Assembly (NCBI GenBank): GCA_017643025.1
Contig: JAEPOG010000006.1
Location: 372,001 to 436,000, forward strand
Reading direction: 5' to 3'
DNA length: 64,000 bases
Source of the DNA: Rhizobiaceae bacterium
Lineage (GTDB): Bacteria > Pseudomonadota > Alphaproteobacteria > Rhizobiales > Rhizobiaceae
Of the stretch, positions 26,578 through 36,024 are shown in pieces. Under the pieces are notes generated by a model. That model did not search any database. It saw only the letters and a list, made by a program, of their open reading frames with translations, and had not been told where the DNA came from. The position numbers and the translations under genes were made by a program. Within the stretch, counting starts at the first letter, position 1. Each line of letters begins with the position of its first letter.

Positions 26578-28686
26578 TCAACCCGAGCGCAGCAGCCTGA
26601 CTGCCTCATCCCGTCCGAACAGATAGAGCAGGTTGCGCAGCGCCTGACCGCGCGGGCTCTCCAGTTCCGGGTCCTGGTTGAGTACGAGTCGCGCATCGTC
26701 ACGCGCCGTCTGCAGAAGATCGGCGTGAAGTTCGAGCCGCGCGACCTGGAAGCCCGGCATGCCGGACTGGCGCGTGCCGAGCAGTTCGCCTTCGCCGCGC
26801 AGGCGCAAATCTTCTTCGGCGATGACGAACCCGTCCTCGGTGTCGCGCATTACCGAAAGCCTAGCCTTCGCCGTCTCGCCAAGCGGGTTGCTGTAGAGCA
26901 GGACGCAGCTCGAACTGGCCGCGCCACGCCCGACGCGCCCCCGCAACTGGTGAAGCTGCGCCAGACCGAAGCGCTCGGCATGTTCGATGACCATGATCGT
27001 GGCGTCGGGCACGTCGACGCCGACCTCGACCACCGTCGTTGCGACGAGGATGCGCGTGACGCCGTCGCGGAAGCCGAGCATCGCGGCGTCCTTGTCCGCG
27101 CCATTCATCCTGCCGTGGACGAGGCCGATGCGCGCGCCAAACCGGCGCTGGAGCGCCGCGAAGCGGTCTTCCGCCGAGGTCAGGCCGACGACTTCGGACT
27201 CCTCGACCAGCGGGCATATCCAAAACGCCTTCTCCCCGCGCTCCACGGCTTCCTCGATCCGCGCGACGAGGTCCGACAGGCGTTCCAGCGGCATGGTGAC
27301 GGTGCGCACCGGCTTGCGCCCGGCTGGCTTCTCGGTGAGCCGCGAGACATCCATGTCGCCGAAGGCCGTCAGCACGAGCGTGCGCGGGATGGGCGTTGCT
27401 GTCATCACCAGCATGTCCGGCGCTTCGCCCTTGGCCGAGATCGCCAGCCGCTGGTGGACGCCGAAGCGGTGCTGCTCGTCAATGACAGCAAGGCCAAGAT
27501 CGTGGAAATCGACCGACTCCTGGAACAGCGCGTGGGTGCCGATGACGATATCGGCTTCGCCCGATGCAATCGCGGCGAGCAGGTCGCTGCGTTCCTTGCC
27601 TTTGGCGCGTCCGGTAAGCAGCACCGCCTTCAACCCGGCCTTCTCCGCCAGCGGAGCGATCGTCGCAAGATGCTGGCGGGCGAGGATTTCCGTCGGCGCC
27701 ATCAGCGCCGATTGCGCGCCGGCCTCGGCCGCGCGGGCCATGGCGAGTAGCGCGACGACGGTCTTGCCAGCGCCGACATCGCCCTGCAGAAGTCGCAACA
27801 TGCGCTCGGGTTTTTCCAGATCGGCGTGGATTTCGCTGATTGCAATCTGCTGCGAGCGGGTCAGCGAATAGGGCAGGGCGTCGCGTATCTTCCGTTCGGT
27901 TCCGCCGTCGCCCTTGAGCGACCGGCCTGCGAGTCGGCGCGTACGCGCCCGCACCAGCCCGAGCGCCAGCTGTCCCGCCAGCAATTCGTCATAGGCAAGC
28001 CTGCGCCATGCCACACGGTCGGGAAAGGCGTCCGCCGGGTCCTCCGGATTGTGAAGCGCGCCCAGCGCCTGCCGAAGGCCAGGAAAGGAATGCGCCGCCA
28101 GAATCGATTTCTCCTGCCATTCAGGGAGGTCCGGCAGGCGGGCCATGGCCTGCTGGATGGCGCGGGCGAGCGTCTTCGGCGACAGGCCGGCCGTAAGGGG
28201 ATAGACGGGTTCGATCTGCGGCAGCGAGGCGGCCTCATCCGCGCTCACGATGTGATCCGGGTGGACCATCGAGGCGCGGCCGTTGAACCACTCCATGCGC
28301 CCGCTCACCACCACATCGGCGCCAACAGGAAGGATCTTCTCCAGCCATTGCTGCCGGGCGTGGAAAAAGGTGAGGGCGATCTCGCCGGTCTCGTCGTGGC
28401 AGAATACGCGGTAGGGTACGTTGGGCCGCCCACGCGGCGACGGCTGATGGCGGTCGACGAACACCTCCAGCGTGACGATCGCGCCTTCGGCCGCGCCGGC
28501 GATGCCGGGCCGCTTGCGCCGGTCGATGACCGAATGCGGCAGCACGAACAGAAGGTCGCCGACGCGTACGGCGCGGTCGCCTAGATCGGCGGGCACGACA
28601 TGCGCGAGCAGATCGGCCACTTTCGGCCCGACGCCGTCGAGCGTGGTGGCGGCTGCAAAGAGGGGATCGAGCACGGTCGGGCGCAT
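26578..28686 (-). CDS. recG: ATP-dependent DNA helicase RecG
   Basis: A 702-residue branch-migration helicase for stalled forks and recombination intermediates. The N-terminal wedge/OB domain is followed by the helicase core with Walker A GDVGAGKT near residue 300, the DExH box IDEQHRFGV near 401, TATPIPRT and a C-terminal LRGRVGRG. The length fits alphaproteobacterial RecG. The start at 28686 (MRPTVLDPLF) has no obvious ribosome site. It is divergent from sdhE-mfd, so two DNA-repair genes share one 88-bp intergenic region. Confidence 0.96.
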   Translation of the reverse strand: MRPTVLDPLFAAATTLDGVGPKVADLLAHVVPADLGDRAVRVGDLLFVLPHSVIDRRKRPGIAGAAEGAIVTLEVFVDRHQPSPRGRPNVPYRVFCHDETGEIALTFFHARQQWLEKILPVGADVVVSGRMEWFNGRASMVHPDHIVSADEAASLPQIEPVYPLTAGLSPKTLARAIQQAMARLPDLPEWQEKSILAAHSFPGLRQALGALHNPEDPADAFPDRVAWRRLAYDELLAGQLALGLVRARTRRLAGRSLKGDGGTERKIRDALPYSLTRSQQIAISEIHADLEKPERMLRLLQGDVGAGKTVVALLAMARAAEAGAQSALMAPTEILARQHLATIAPLAEKAGLKAVLLTGRAKGKERSDLLAAIASGEADIVIGTHALFQESVDFHDLGLAVIDEQHRFGVHQRLAISAKGEAPDMLVMTATPIPRTLVLTAFGDMDVSRLTEKPAGRKPVRTVTMPLERLSDLVARIEEAVERGEKAFWICPLVEESEVVGLTSAEDRFAALQRRFGARIGLVHGRMNGADKDAAMLGFRDGVTRILVATTVVEVGVDVPDATIMVIEHAERFGLAQLHQLRGRVGRGAASSSCVLLYSNPLGETAKARLSVMRDTEDGFVIAEEDLRLRGEGELLGTRQSGMPGFQVARLELHADLLQTARDDARLVLNQDPELESPRGQALRNLLYLFGRDEAVRLLRSG

Positions 28687-28774
28687 GGGGCGAGCTTATG
28701 GCGGCAGACAGCCCGCGCAAGGCTGACAGCCACAATGTTCCACTGTATATCCGCCCCGCCCGACAGGATTCCCG

Positions 28775-29074
28775 ATGCAAGGCTACGACGACAACAGCAG
28801 CGCCGATCTCGACACGCGCCGCCGCCGCGCCCGCTTCCGCTCGTGGCACCGCGGCATGCGCGAGGCCGACCTCATTTTGGGTGGTTTCGCCGACGACCGG
28901 ATTGAGGCCTTGAACGCGGGCGAGCTGGACCAATATGAAGCGCTCCTGAAAGTTCCCGACGGCGATTTTCTTGCCTGGGTGACCGGCGAGAAGCCGGTGC
29001 CGCCCGCTTTCGACACGCCTCTGTTCCGTTCCATCCGCGACAAGAGCACAGCGCTTACCAGCCGGTCCCGATAA
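28775..29074 (+). CDS. sdhE: Succinate dehydrogenase assembly factor SdhE
   Basis: A 99-residue SdhE/YgfY-type protein that promotes covalent FAD attachment to the succinate dehydrogenase flavoprotein. The signature SWHRGMREADLILGGFAD contains the conserved RGxxE motif, followed by the helix FLAWVTGEKPVPP. AGGA lies about 6 bases before ATG 28775. Its stop directly abuts the mfd start, a pairing common in alphaproteobacteria. Confidence 0.92.
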   Translation: MQGYDDNSSADLDTRRRRARFRSWHRGMREADLILGGFADDRIEALNAGELDQYEALLKVPDGDFLAWVTGEKPVPPAFDTPLFRSIRDKSTALTSRSR

Positions 29075-32000
29075 ATGGCATTGATCGATCCCCTCCGGCC
29101 CAAACAAGGCGTGTCCGGCCCCGTCACGATCGACGGAGTGGCCGACGGCTATGAGGCGTTCGCGCTTGCGGCTCTGAACGAAGGGCTGGCGCAGGACGGG
29201 CCGCTGCTGTTCGTGGTGCGCGACGGCCAGCGCGTGCCTTCGCTCAGGGAAGCACTTGCCTTTGCAGCCCCGTCCTTGCCCGTACTCGAACTGCCGGCCT
29301 GGGACTGCCTGCCCTACGACCGTGTGTCGCCGGGCGCGGACGCCGCGGCACGGCGGCTCGACGCCATGGCGGCGATGATTGCGCTCAAGGCTGATCCGCA
29401 TCCGGCGATCGTCATCGCCACGGCTAACGCCGTACTGCAGCGCATGCCGCCGGCCGAAGCGATCGCGGCGCAGAGCTTCGTCGCGCGTGCCGGCAATCAG
29501 ATACCGATGGACCGCATCGTGGCGCGGCTGGAGGGCGGCGGTTTCGACCGAGCCTCGACCGTGCGCGAGGTCGGCGAATATGCGGTACGTGGCGGCATAC
29601 TCGACCTGTTCGCGCCGGGGGCGGCCGAACCGCTCAGGCTCGACTTCTTCGGCGACACGCTGGAGTCGATCAGGGCATTCGATCCGGCGACGCAGCGCAC
29701 GACCGGCCAGCGAACCGAGTTCCGCATGGGGGCGATGAGCGAGGTATCGCTGTCGCCCGAGTCAATCGCGCGCTTCCGCCGCCGCTATGTCGAGGCGTTC
29801 GGCGCGCCCGCACGCGATGACGCGCTCTACGCCGCGATCAGCGACGGACGCCGTTTCGCCGGAATGGAGCACTGGCTGCCATTCTTCCACGAAAAGCTGG
29901 AAACGCTGTTCGACTACCTGCCGGATGCGCCGGTGGTATTCGACCATCTGGCAAAGGACGCAATCAAACAGCGCCACGACCAGGTGAAAGAACATTACGA
30001 TGCGCGTCTGGCGCAGTCGTCGGGTTCATCGGTCGCCGAGTCTGTGCCGTACAAGCCGGTCGCACCGGGGTTGGTCTACCTCGCGCCCGATGAGGTTCAG
30101 AAGGCTGCCGCGCAGCGGGCGCTGTTCGAGTTCAGCGCCTTCGATGCGCCGGAGCAGTCGGACAGGGCGCTCCTGCATGCCGGATCGAAGCCCGGACGCA
30201 ACTTCGCCGCCGAACGCGCCGACCCCGGCCGCAATGTGTTCGACGAGGCGGTTAAGCTTATTGCCGGCCACCGAACCGCCGGCCGCCGCGTACTTGTCGC
30301 CGGCTGGAGCGAGGGTTCGCTCGACCGCATGGCCCAGATATTGGGCGAGCATGAGCTGGAGCGCCTCACGCGCGTCGCCACGCTAGCCGAACTTGAGCAA
30401 CTGCCCGCCGGCGATGTCGGGCTTGCCGCGCTGCCGCTGGAAGCGGGGTTCGAAACGGCGAAGCTCGCCGTGGTGGCCGAGCAGGACATCCTTGGCGACC
30501 GGCTGATCCGCCGCTCGCGCCGCCGCCGCGACGCCAATGTCATCTCGGAAGTGGCCGGACTTGCGGCGGGCGATATCGTCGTTCATGCCGATCACGGCAT
30601 CGGCCGCTTTGTAGGCTTGCGGACGATCGAGGCCGTCGGCGCGCCGCATGACTGTCTCGAACTGCACTATGCTGGCGACGACCGGCTTTATCTGCCGGTC
30701 GAGAACATCGAACTCCTGTCGCGTTACGGCTCCGAGGCTGCCGAAGCGCAGCTCGACAGGCTCGGTGGTGGCGCCTGGCAGGCGCGCAAGGCGAAGCTGA
30801 AGAAGCGCCTGCTCGAAATGGCCGGCCAGCTGATCAGCCTCGCGGCAGAACGGCAGACTCGCGGGGCGCCGGCGCTGACCCCGCCGGACGGGCTCTATTC
30901 CGAATTTGCGGCGCGCTTCCCCTATGACGAGACCGAGGACCAGCAGGCCTCTATCGACGCCGTCATCGACGATCTCGCCGCCGGCAAGCCGATGGATCGG
31001 CTGATCTGCGGCGATGTCGGTTTCGGCAAGACGGAGGTTGCGCTACGCGCCGCATTCGTCGCCGTCATGGCGGGATTGCAGGTTGCAGTGGTGGTGCCGA
31101 CCACGCTGCTGGCGCGCCAGCACTACAAGACCTTTGCCCAGCGCTTCGCCGGCCTGCCGGTGAAGGTACGCCAGGCCTCGCGCCTCGTCGGCACCAAGGA
31201 ACTGGCAGAGACCAAGAAGGGCGTCGCCGACGGGACGGTCGACATCGTCATCGGCACGCATGCGCTGCTCGGCGCGTCGGTGAGTTTCCGCAATCTCGGC
31301 CTGCTGATCATCGACGAGGAGCAGCATTTCGGCGTCAAGCACAAGGAGCGGCTGAAGGAGCTGAAGTCGGACGTGCATGTGCTGACGCTTTCGGCGACGC
31401 CGATCCCGCGCACGCTGCAGCTGGCGCTAAGCGGCGTGCGCGAACTGTCGCTGATCGCCACGCCGCCGGTGGATCGCATGGCGGTGCGTACATTCATCTC
31501 GCCGTTCGATACGCTGGTGATCCGCGAAACGCTGCTGCGCGAACGCTATCGCGGCGGCCAGAGCTTCTATGTCGTACCGCGCATCTCAGACCTTGAGGAA
31601 GTGTCGAATTTCCTGCGCGAGCATGTGCCGGAGCTGAAGGTAGCGACGGCGCATGGGCAGCTGCCGCCAGGAACGCTCGACGACATCATGAACGCCTTCT
31701 ACGAGGGCAAGTACGACGTGCTTCTCTCAACAACGATCGTGGAGTCCGGCCTCGATATCCCGACCGCGAACACGCTGATCGTTCACCGCGCCGACATGTT
31801 CGGTCTGGCGCAGCTCTACCAGCTGCGCGGCCGGGTGGGACGCTCAAAGGTGAGGGCCTATGCACTGTTCACGCTGCCGGCGAACCGGACGCTGACGGCG
31901 ACTGCCGAACGCCGGCTCAAGGTGCTGCAATCGCTCGACACGCTGGGCGCCGGTTTTCAGCTCGCCAGCCACGACCTCGACATTCGCGGCGCCGGTAATC

Positions 32001-32575
32001 TGCTTGGCGAAGAACAGTCCGGCCACATCCGCGAGGTCGGCTACGAGCTTTACCAGCAGATGTTGGAAGAGGCTGTAGCCGAGACGCGCGGCACGGCGGA
32101 CGCGGGCGATGGCGGCTGGTCGCCGCAGATCACTGTCGGCACTGCGGTGATGATCCCCGAAAGCTATGTGCCCGACCTGCAACTGCGGCTTGGGCTTTAC
32201 CGGCGGCTGGGCGAGATCGACAATGCCGAGGATATCGACGCCTTCGGCGCCGAGCTGATCGACCGTTTCGGCCCGCTGCCCGAGGAGGTCGAGCACTTGC
32301 TGAAGATCGTCTACATCAAGGCGCTGTGCCGCCGCGCCAATGTCGAGAAGCTGGACGCCGGGCCCAAGGGCGTGGTCGTGCACTTCCGCAAGCGCGAATT
32401 CGCCGAGCCGGCAGCACTCATCCGCTATATCGGCGAGCAGGGGTCGCTGGCGAAGATCCGGCCCGACCAGAGCGTTGTCTTCATCCGCGACTGGCCGAAT
32501 GCAGAAAAGCGGCTGGCGGGCGCTGCCGTGATCGCCACGCAACTCGCGCGGCTGGTCGAAAAGAAGGCAGCCTGA
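29075..32575 (+). CDS. mfd: Transcription-repair coupling factor Mfd
   Basis: A 1166-residue translocase that removes stalled RNA polymerase and recruits UvrA. Visible parts in order are an N-terminal UvrB-like module (LPAWDCLPYDRVSP), an RNA-polymerase interaction segment (DIVVHADHGIGRFVGLRTIE), Walker A GDVGFGKT near residue 646, DEEQHFG near 746, TATPIPRT and the C-terminal TRCF domain. The ATG follows the sdhE TAA with no gap and no clear ribosome site, so translation is probably coupled to sdhE. Confidence 0.97.
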   Translation: MALIDPLRPKQGVSGPVTIDGVADGYEAFALAALNEGLAQDGPLLFVVRDGQRVPSLREALAFAAPSLPVLELPAWDCLPYDRVSPGADAAARRLDAMAAMIALKADPHPAIVIATANAVLQRMPPAEAIAAQSFVARAGNQIPMDRIVARLEGGGFDRASTVREVGEYAVRGGILDLFAPGAAEPLRLDFFGDTLESIRAFDPATQRTTGQRTEFRMGAMSEVSLSPESIARFRRRYVEAFGAPARDDALYAAISDGRRFAGMEHWLPFFHEKLETLFDYLPDAPVVFDHLAKDAIKQRHDQVKEHYDARLAQSSGSSVAESVPYKPVAPGLVYLAPDEVQKAAAQRALFEFSAFDAPEQSDRALLHAGSKPGRNFAAERADPGRNVFDEAVKLIAGHRTAGRRVLVAGWSEGSLDRMAQILGEHELERLTRVATLAELEQLPAGDVGLAALPLEAGFETAKLAVVAEQDILGDRLIRRSRRRRDANVISEVAGLAAGDIVVHADHGIGRFVGLRTIEAVGAPHDCLELHYAGDDRLYLPVENIELLSRYGSEAAEAQLDRLGGGAWQARKAKLKKRLLEMAGQLISLAAERQTRGAPALTPPDGLYSEFAARFPYDETEDQQASIDAVIDDLAAGKPMDRLICGDVGFGKTEVALRAAFVAVMAGLQVAVVVPTTLLARQHYKTFAQRFAGLPVKVRQASRLVGTKELAETKKGVADGTVDIVIGTHALLGASVSFRNLGLLIIDEEQHFGVKHKERLKELKSDVHVLTLSATPIPRTLQLALSGVRELSLIATPPVDRMAVRTFISPFDTLVIRETLLRERYRGGQSFYVVPRISDLEEVSNFLREHVPELKVATAHGQLPPGTLDDIMNAFYEGKYDVLLSTTIVESGLDIPTANTLIVHRADMFGLAQLYQLRGRVGRSKVRAYALFTLPANRTLTATAERRLKVLQSLDTLGAGFQLASHDLDIRGAGNLLGEEQSGHIREVGYELYQQMLEEAVAETRGTADAGDGGWSPQITVGTAVMIPESYVPDLQLRLGLYRRLGEIDNAEDIDAFGAELIDRFGPLPEEVEHLLKIVYIKALCRRANVEKLDAGPKGVVVHFRKREFAEPAALIRYIGEQGSLAKIRPDQSVVFIRDWPNAEKRLAGAAVIATQLARLVEKKAA

Positions 32576-32589
32576 GCCGGCTAGCCGGC
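32576..32589. other. 14-bp palindrome between convergent stops
   Basis: GCCGGCTAGCCGGC begins 1 bp after the mfd stop and contains the convergent gene's stop codon. It could form a short hairpin in both transcripts but has no T-run, so it is at most a weak bidirectional end signal. Confidence 0.4.
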
Positions 32590-33264
32590 GGCCGTCTCCA
32601 GCGCGCCTTCCGCCTTGGCCTTCGCGACGCGTTGCATGGCGTCTGCCAGCATCGGAGCGTCCTGCGCGCCGACCACGGCATATTTGCCTTCAAGCAGGAA
32701 GCACGGCACCCCGGTGATGCCCATGCGCTGGGCCGTGGCTATTTCCTCGCGCACCGCATCCCGGTCGGCGTCGGTTGCAATCAGCGTCTCGACGATCGAG
32801 GCGTCCATGCCGGCCTCGCGCGCCACGTCGATCAGTACGCCGGCGTCGCCAAGATCGCGGCCTTTCTCGAAATAGGCGCTGAACAGGCCGGCAACGACGC
32901 GGTCCTGCTGGTTGAGATCGACCCCGCCGGCCCAGCGGATGACGCGATGCGCGTCGAGCGTATTGGGCGAGCGCTCGATCTTGTCCAGCGCGAAGGCGAT
33001 GTCGTCGTCGGCCGCAGCTTCGAGCAGCCGGGTATGGGCCTGCCGCAGCCGCTCCTCGCCGCCGAACTTCGCCACCATGTAGGATTTGCGGTCGAGGCCT
33101 TCCGGCGGGATAGTCGGGTCGAGCTGGAAAGGCCGCCAGCGGACCGTGACCTCGACATCGCCCGCTATCGAGATCGCCTTCTTCAGCCGCCGCTGGCCGA
33201 TGAAGCACCAGGGACAGACCACATCGGAGATGACATCGACGGAAATGGCGTTCTTTTCGGTCAT
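32581..33264 (-). CDS. DsbA-family (FrnE-like) oxidoreductase
   Basis: A 227-residue thioredoxin-fold protein starting MTEKNAISVDVISDVVCPWC, with Cys17-Pro-Trp-Cys20 as the redox pair. The helical insertion and ending (MGITGVPCFLLEGKYAVVGA with a cis-Pro) match the FrnE/2-hydroxychromene-2-carboxylate isomerase-like group. There is no signal peptide, so it is cytoplasmic and unlike periplasmic DsbA. GGAGGCAGACA precedes the start. It lies 10 bp after the solute-binding protein gene on the same strand. The function is probably thiol-disulfide or detoxification chemistry. Confidence 0.85.
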   Translation of the reverse strand: MTEKNAISVDVISDVVCPWCFIGQRRLKKAISIAGDVEVTVRWRPFQLDPTIPPEGLDRKSYMVAKFGGEERLRQAHTRLLEAAADDDIAFALDKIERSPNTLDAHRVIRWAGGVDLNQQDRVVAGLFSAYFEKGRDLGDAGVLIDVAREAGMDASIVETLIATDADRDAVREEIATAQRMGITGVPCFLLEGKYAVVGAQDAPMLADAMQRVAKAKAEGALETAAG

Positions 33265-33274
33265 TGTCTGCCTC

Positions 33275-35092
33275 CTATTCCTGCGCTTCCCACCAGGTAG
33301 GAAGCTGGTAGCCAGCTAGTGAGGTCTCCTCTGGGTGCCGGTAGCGCTTCCAGTAGGCGAGCCACTGGTTGGTGTTGTGCTGGAGCGGGATCATGTAGTG
33401 CCCCGACATCAGCAGCCGGTCGAGCACCCGCACGGCGGCGACGAAATCCTCATGCGACTTGGCGTTGAGCATGGCGTCGATGGCCGCATCGACGGCGGGA
33501 CTGGCGACCCCCGCGAGGTTGAAAGAACCCTCGGTGTTGGCTGACGACGAGCCCCAGCGCCCGATCTGCTCAATGCCCGGCGACAGCGAATTGGAAAAGC
33601 CCTGGGCTGCGATCAGCATGTCAAAGTCGAAACGCTGCTTGCGCGCCTGGATCTGGTCGGCCTCCAGCGCGCGGATCGAAACCGCGATGCCGAGCCTTTG
33701 CGCCGTGCGCTGCAGGGCGGCGGCGAGCCGCTGTTCGGATTCCGATGAGGTGAGAATCTCGAAGCCGTAGGGCTGGCCTGCCTTGTCGAGCATCTTGCCG
33801 CCATCGATGCGGAAGCCCGCTTCCTTGAACAGGTCGAGCGCGGCGCGCAGCACATTGCGGTCCTGGCCTGAGCCATCGGTTTCGGGCGGCCGGTAGGTGC
33901 CGTCCATGACCTCGGGGAGCACGGCGTCAGGGTAGGGCGCCAGCAGTTGCCTCTCGGTTTCGCTCGCGGGCACGCCGAGCGCGGAAAGCTCCGAACCCTG
34001 CCAGAAGCTGACGGTGCGCTGGAACTGGTTATCGAACAGCGTCCGGTTCACCCAGTTGAAGTCATAGAGCATCGACAGCGCGCGCCGGACCACCGGATCG
34101 GAGAACTTTTCCAGGCGCGTGTTGAACAGGAAGCCGGTCGCCACCGGCGGAATGCCCACCTCGAACTCTTCGGCCACCACGTCGCCATTCTCGAATGCGG
34201 GGAAATCGAGGCCGCGGCTGCGCTTCACCGGGTCGGCCTCGGTGTGCATCGCGCATATGCCCTTCTTGAACGCCTCGAACTGCGCATTGGCGTTGAGGAA
34301 ATATTCGATCGTGATGCGGTCGTAATTGTCGAAGCCGCGCTTGGCGGGAACGTCCCGGCCCCAATAGTCGGGGTTGCGGCGGAAGGTGATGCGCTCGCCT
34401 GCAGACAGCGTGTCGACCGTGTACGGCCCGCTGCCGGTCAGTGGCTCGAGGGTGGTCTGGTCAAAAGTCTCAGGGTCGATGGCGTGCCGCGGCAACACTG
34501 GCGTGAGGGCGACGATCAACGGAAACTCGCGATCGGCCTTGTCGTTGAAGGTGAACTTGACGCTGCGTTCGCCCGTCTTCTCGATCGATGCGATGCGGTC
34601 CATCCGGTTGCTGTAGGGCGGGCGGCCCTTCTCGGTATAGATGTCGTAGGTGAAGATGACGTCCTCGGGTGTCACCGGTTCGCCATCGGACCATTTCGCG
34701 TCCGGGTTGAGGTGGAATTCGATCCAGCTTCGGTCGTCAGGCATTTCGACCGATTCGGCCAACAGCCCGTAGAGGCCGAACGGCTCGTCCTGGTTGCGCA
34801 TCATCAGCGATTCGAAGACGAGATTTCCGAAGATCACGTCCATCATGCCGCGCGCCGTCGTGCGCAGGCTCTTGATGATGAACGGATTGAGATTGTCGAA
34901 CGTGCCGATCACGCAATAGGTGATTTCGCCGCCCTTCGGTGCGTCGGGGTTGGCGTAGGGGAACGACCGGTAGTCCGCCGGCAGCGCCGGCTCACCGTGC
35001 ATGGCGATGCCGTGGGCGGGCTCGGATGCGGCCGGCTGCGCCCCGCCGGCCAGAATGGTCGCCGCGGCAAAAAGTGCGAGCGTGAATCGCAT
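33275..35092 (-). CDS. Family 5 extracellular solute-binding protein (YejA-like)
   Basis: A 605-residue periplasmic binding protein of the oligopeptide/microcin C type. The signal peptide is MRFTLALFAAATILAGG through PAASE. The YejA-like opening YRSFPYANPDAPKGGEITY and GSGPYTV, WGRDVP and RRALSMLYDFNWVN are typical. ATG 35092 is chosen because the longer upstream frame is arginine-rich and has no signal. No permease or ATPase gene is next to it, so it must use a transporter encoded elsewhere. The neighbour in its transcript is a DsbA-like protein. Confidence 0.88.
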   Translation of the reverse strand: MRFTLALFAAATILAGGAQPAASEPAHGIAMHGEPALPADYRSFPYANPDAPKGGEITYCVIGTFDNLNPFIIKSLRTTARGMMDVIFGNLVFESLMMRNQDEPFGLYGLLAESVEMPDDRSWIEFHLNPDAKWSDGEPVTPEDVIFTYDIYTEKGRPPYSNRMDRIASIEKTGERSVKFTFNDKADREFPLIVALTPVLPRHAIDPETFDQTTLEPLTGSGPYTVDTLSAGERITFRRNPDYWGRDVPAKRGFDNYDRITIEYFLNANAQFEAFKKGICAMHTEADPVKRSRGLDFPAFENGDVVAEEFEVGIPPVATGFLFNTRLEKFSDPVVRRALSMLYDFNWVNRTLFDNQFQRTVSFWQGSELSALGVPASETERQLLAPYPDAVLPEVMDGTYRPPETDGSGQDRNVLRAALDLFKEAGFRIDGGKMLDKAGQPYGFEILTSSESEQRLAAALQRTAQRLGIAVSIRALEADQIQARKQRFDFDMLIAAQGFSNSLSPGIEQIGRWGSSSANTEGSFNLAGVASPAVDAAIDAMLNAKSHEDFVAAVRVLDRLLMSGHYMIPLQHNTNQWLAYWKRYRHPEETSLAGYQLPTWWEAQE

Positions 35093-35289
35093 GGTTGTCG
35101 GTCTCCACGCAGAGAGGGGATTTTCGTTTCGGCGCGACCGCAACCCGGCGCGCCATCTTAACCGAGTATGGACGAATTCGGCCCGGATGTCGAAATCGTA
35201 CTGGATTCGGCCAGACATGCGTTGTAACAGGCGCGCCAAGTCATGCTGTTGCCTCATTTGGCCAACACCACACCGTGAACCGGGGCGGC

Positions 35290-35317
35290 TTCAGACAGCT
35301 GCCTTCCTGCGTCTGAA
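35290..35317 (+). promoter_or_regulatory. Leader hairpin before the IalB gene
   Basis: A 7-bp inverted repeat, TTCAGAC (35290-35296) and GTCTGAA (35311-35317), ends right at the AAAGGAA ribosome site of the next gene. If transcribed, it could influence translation start. Nothing else recognisable lies in the 231-bp divergent gap 35093-35323. Confidence 0.35.
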
Positions 35318-35323
35318 AAGGAA

Positions 35324-35962
35324 ATGGACACGATGAAAATCCGGAAAAAGACCGCAAGCCGCACCGCAGCGATCGCTGCCGGCGCTGCAGCGATGCTCGC
35401 AAGCGGCGTAATGGCTGCTTCCGCTCAGCAGCAGCCGCAGATTCCGGAAGGCTGGTTCAAGGCCTGCACCAAGCAGGAAGACGTGGACATCTGCAACGTT
35501 CAGAACATCATCGTTGCCGAGTCCGGCCAGCTTATAACCGGCGTCAGCCTCCTTGAGCTCAAAGGCAAGGTCAACCAGCGCGTATTCCAGATCACTGTGC
35601 CGTCCGGCCGCATGGTCCCTCCCGGCATCGCGCTGCAGGTCGATGGCGGCCAGACCCGCAAGATCGATTATGCAATCTGCCTGCCCGACCGCTGCATCGG
35701 CGAGGTCGTGCTCAACGACGAACTGGTGAACTCGTTCAAGCGCGGCCAGCGGCTGACACTCACCTCCGTCAACTTCCAGAACCAGCCGAATCCGATCCAG
35801 ATGACGCTGAGCGGCTTCACCGACGCCTATGACGGCCCGCCGCTGAAGCAGTCCGACATTGAGGAACGTCAGCGCCAGCTCGAGGAGTTCGTCAACAAGA
35901 ACAACGAGGACTTCCAGCGCAGGCTGCGCGAGGAGCAGGAGCGGGCCAAGGCCGGCGAATAA
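35324..35962 (+). CDS. Invasion-associated locus B (IalB) family protein
   Basis: A 212-residue exported protein. The N-terminus MDTMKIRKKTASRTAAIAAG has a signal peptide, cleaved near ASAQ. The IalB domain (about residues 40-175) contains the cysteines of WFKACTKQ, DICNVQ and ICLPDRCIGEV. After it comes a highly charged helical tail of about 37 residues (ending RRLREEQERAKAGE), longer than in the minimal family. ATG 35333 is an alternative start with better spacing to AAAGGA. The family is named from Bartonella but is widespread in non-pathogenic Hyphomicrobiales. A strong terminator follows. Confidence 0.88.
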   Translation: MDTMKIRKKTASRTAAIAAGAAAMLASGVMAASAQQQPQIPEGWFKACTKQEDVDICNVQNIIVAESGQLITGVSLLELKGKVNQRVFQITVPSGRMVPPGIALQVDGGQTRKIDYAICLPDRCIGEVVLNDELVNSFKRGQRLTLTSVNFQNQPNPIQMTLSGFTDAYDGPPLKQSDIEERQRQLEEFVNKNNEDFQRRLREEQERAKAGE

Positions 35963-35984
35963 TCCAGCGGACGTTAGAAATCGT

Positions 35985-36011
35985 AAAGGCGGGCTTTTGC
36001 CCGCCTTTTTT
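35985..36011 (+). terminator. Intrinsic terminator after the IalB gene
   Basis: A 10-bp perfect stem (AAAGGCGGGC at 35985-35994, GCCCGCCTTT at 35999-36008), a TTTT loop and a six-T tail at 36006-36011. This is the clearest intrinsic terminator in the window together with the one at 46884. Confidence 0.93.
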
Positions 36012-36024
36012 GTTGCAGTTCACA

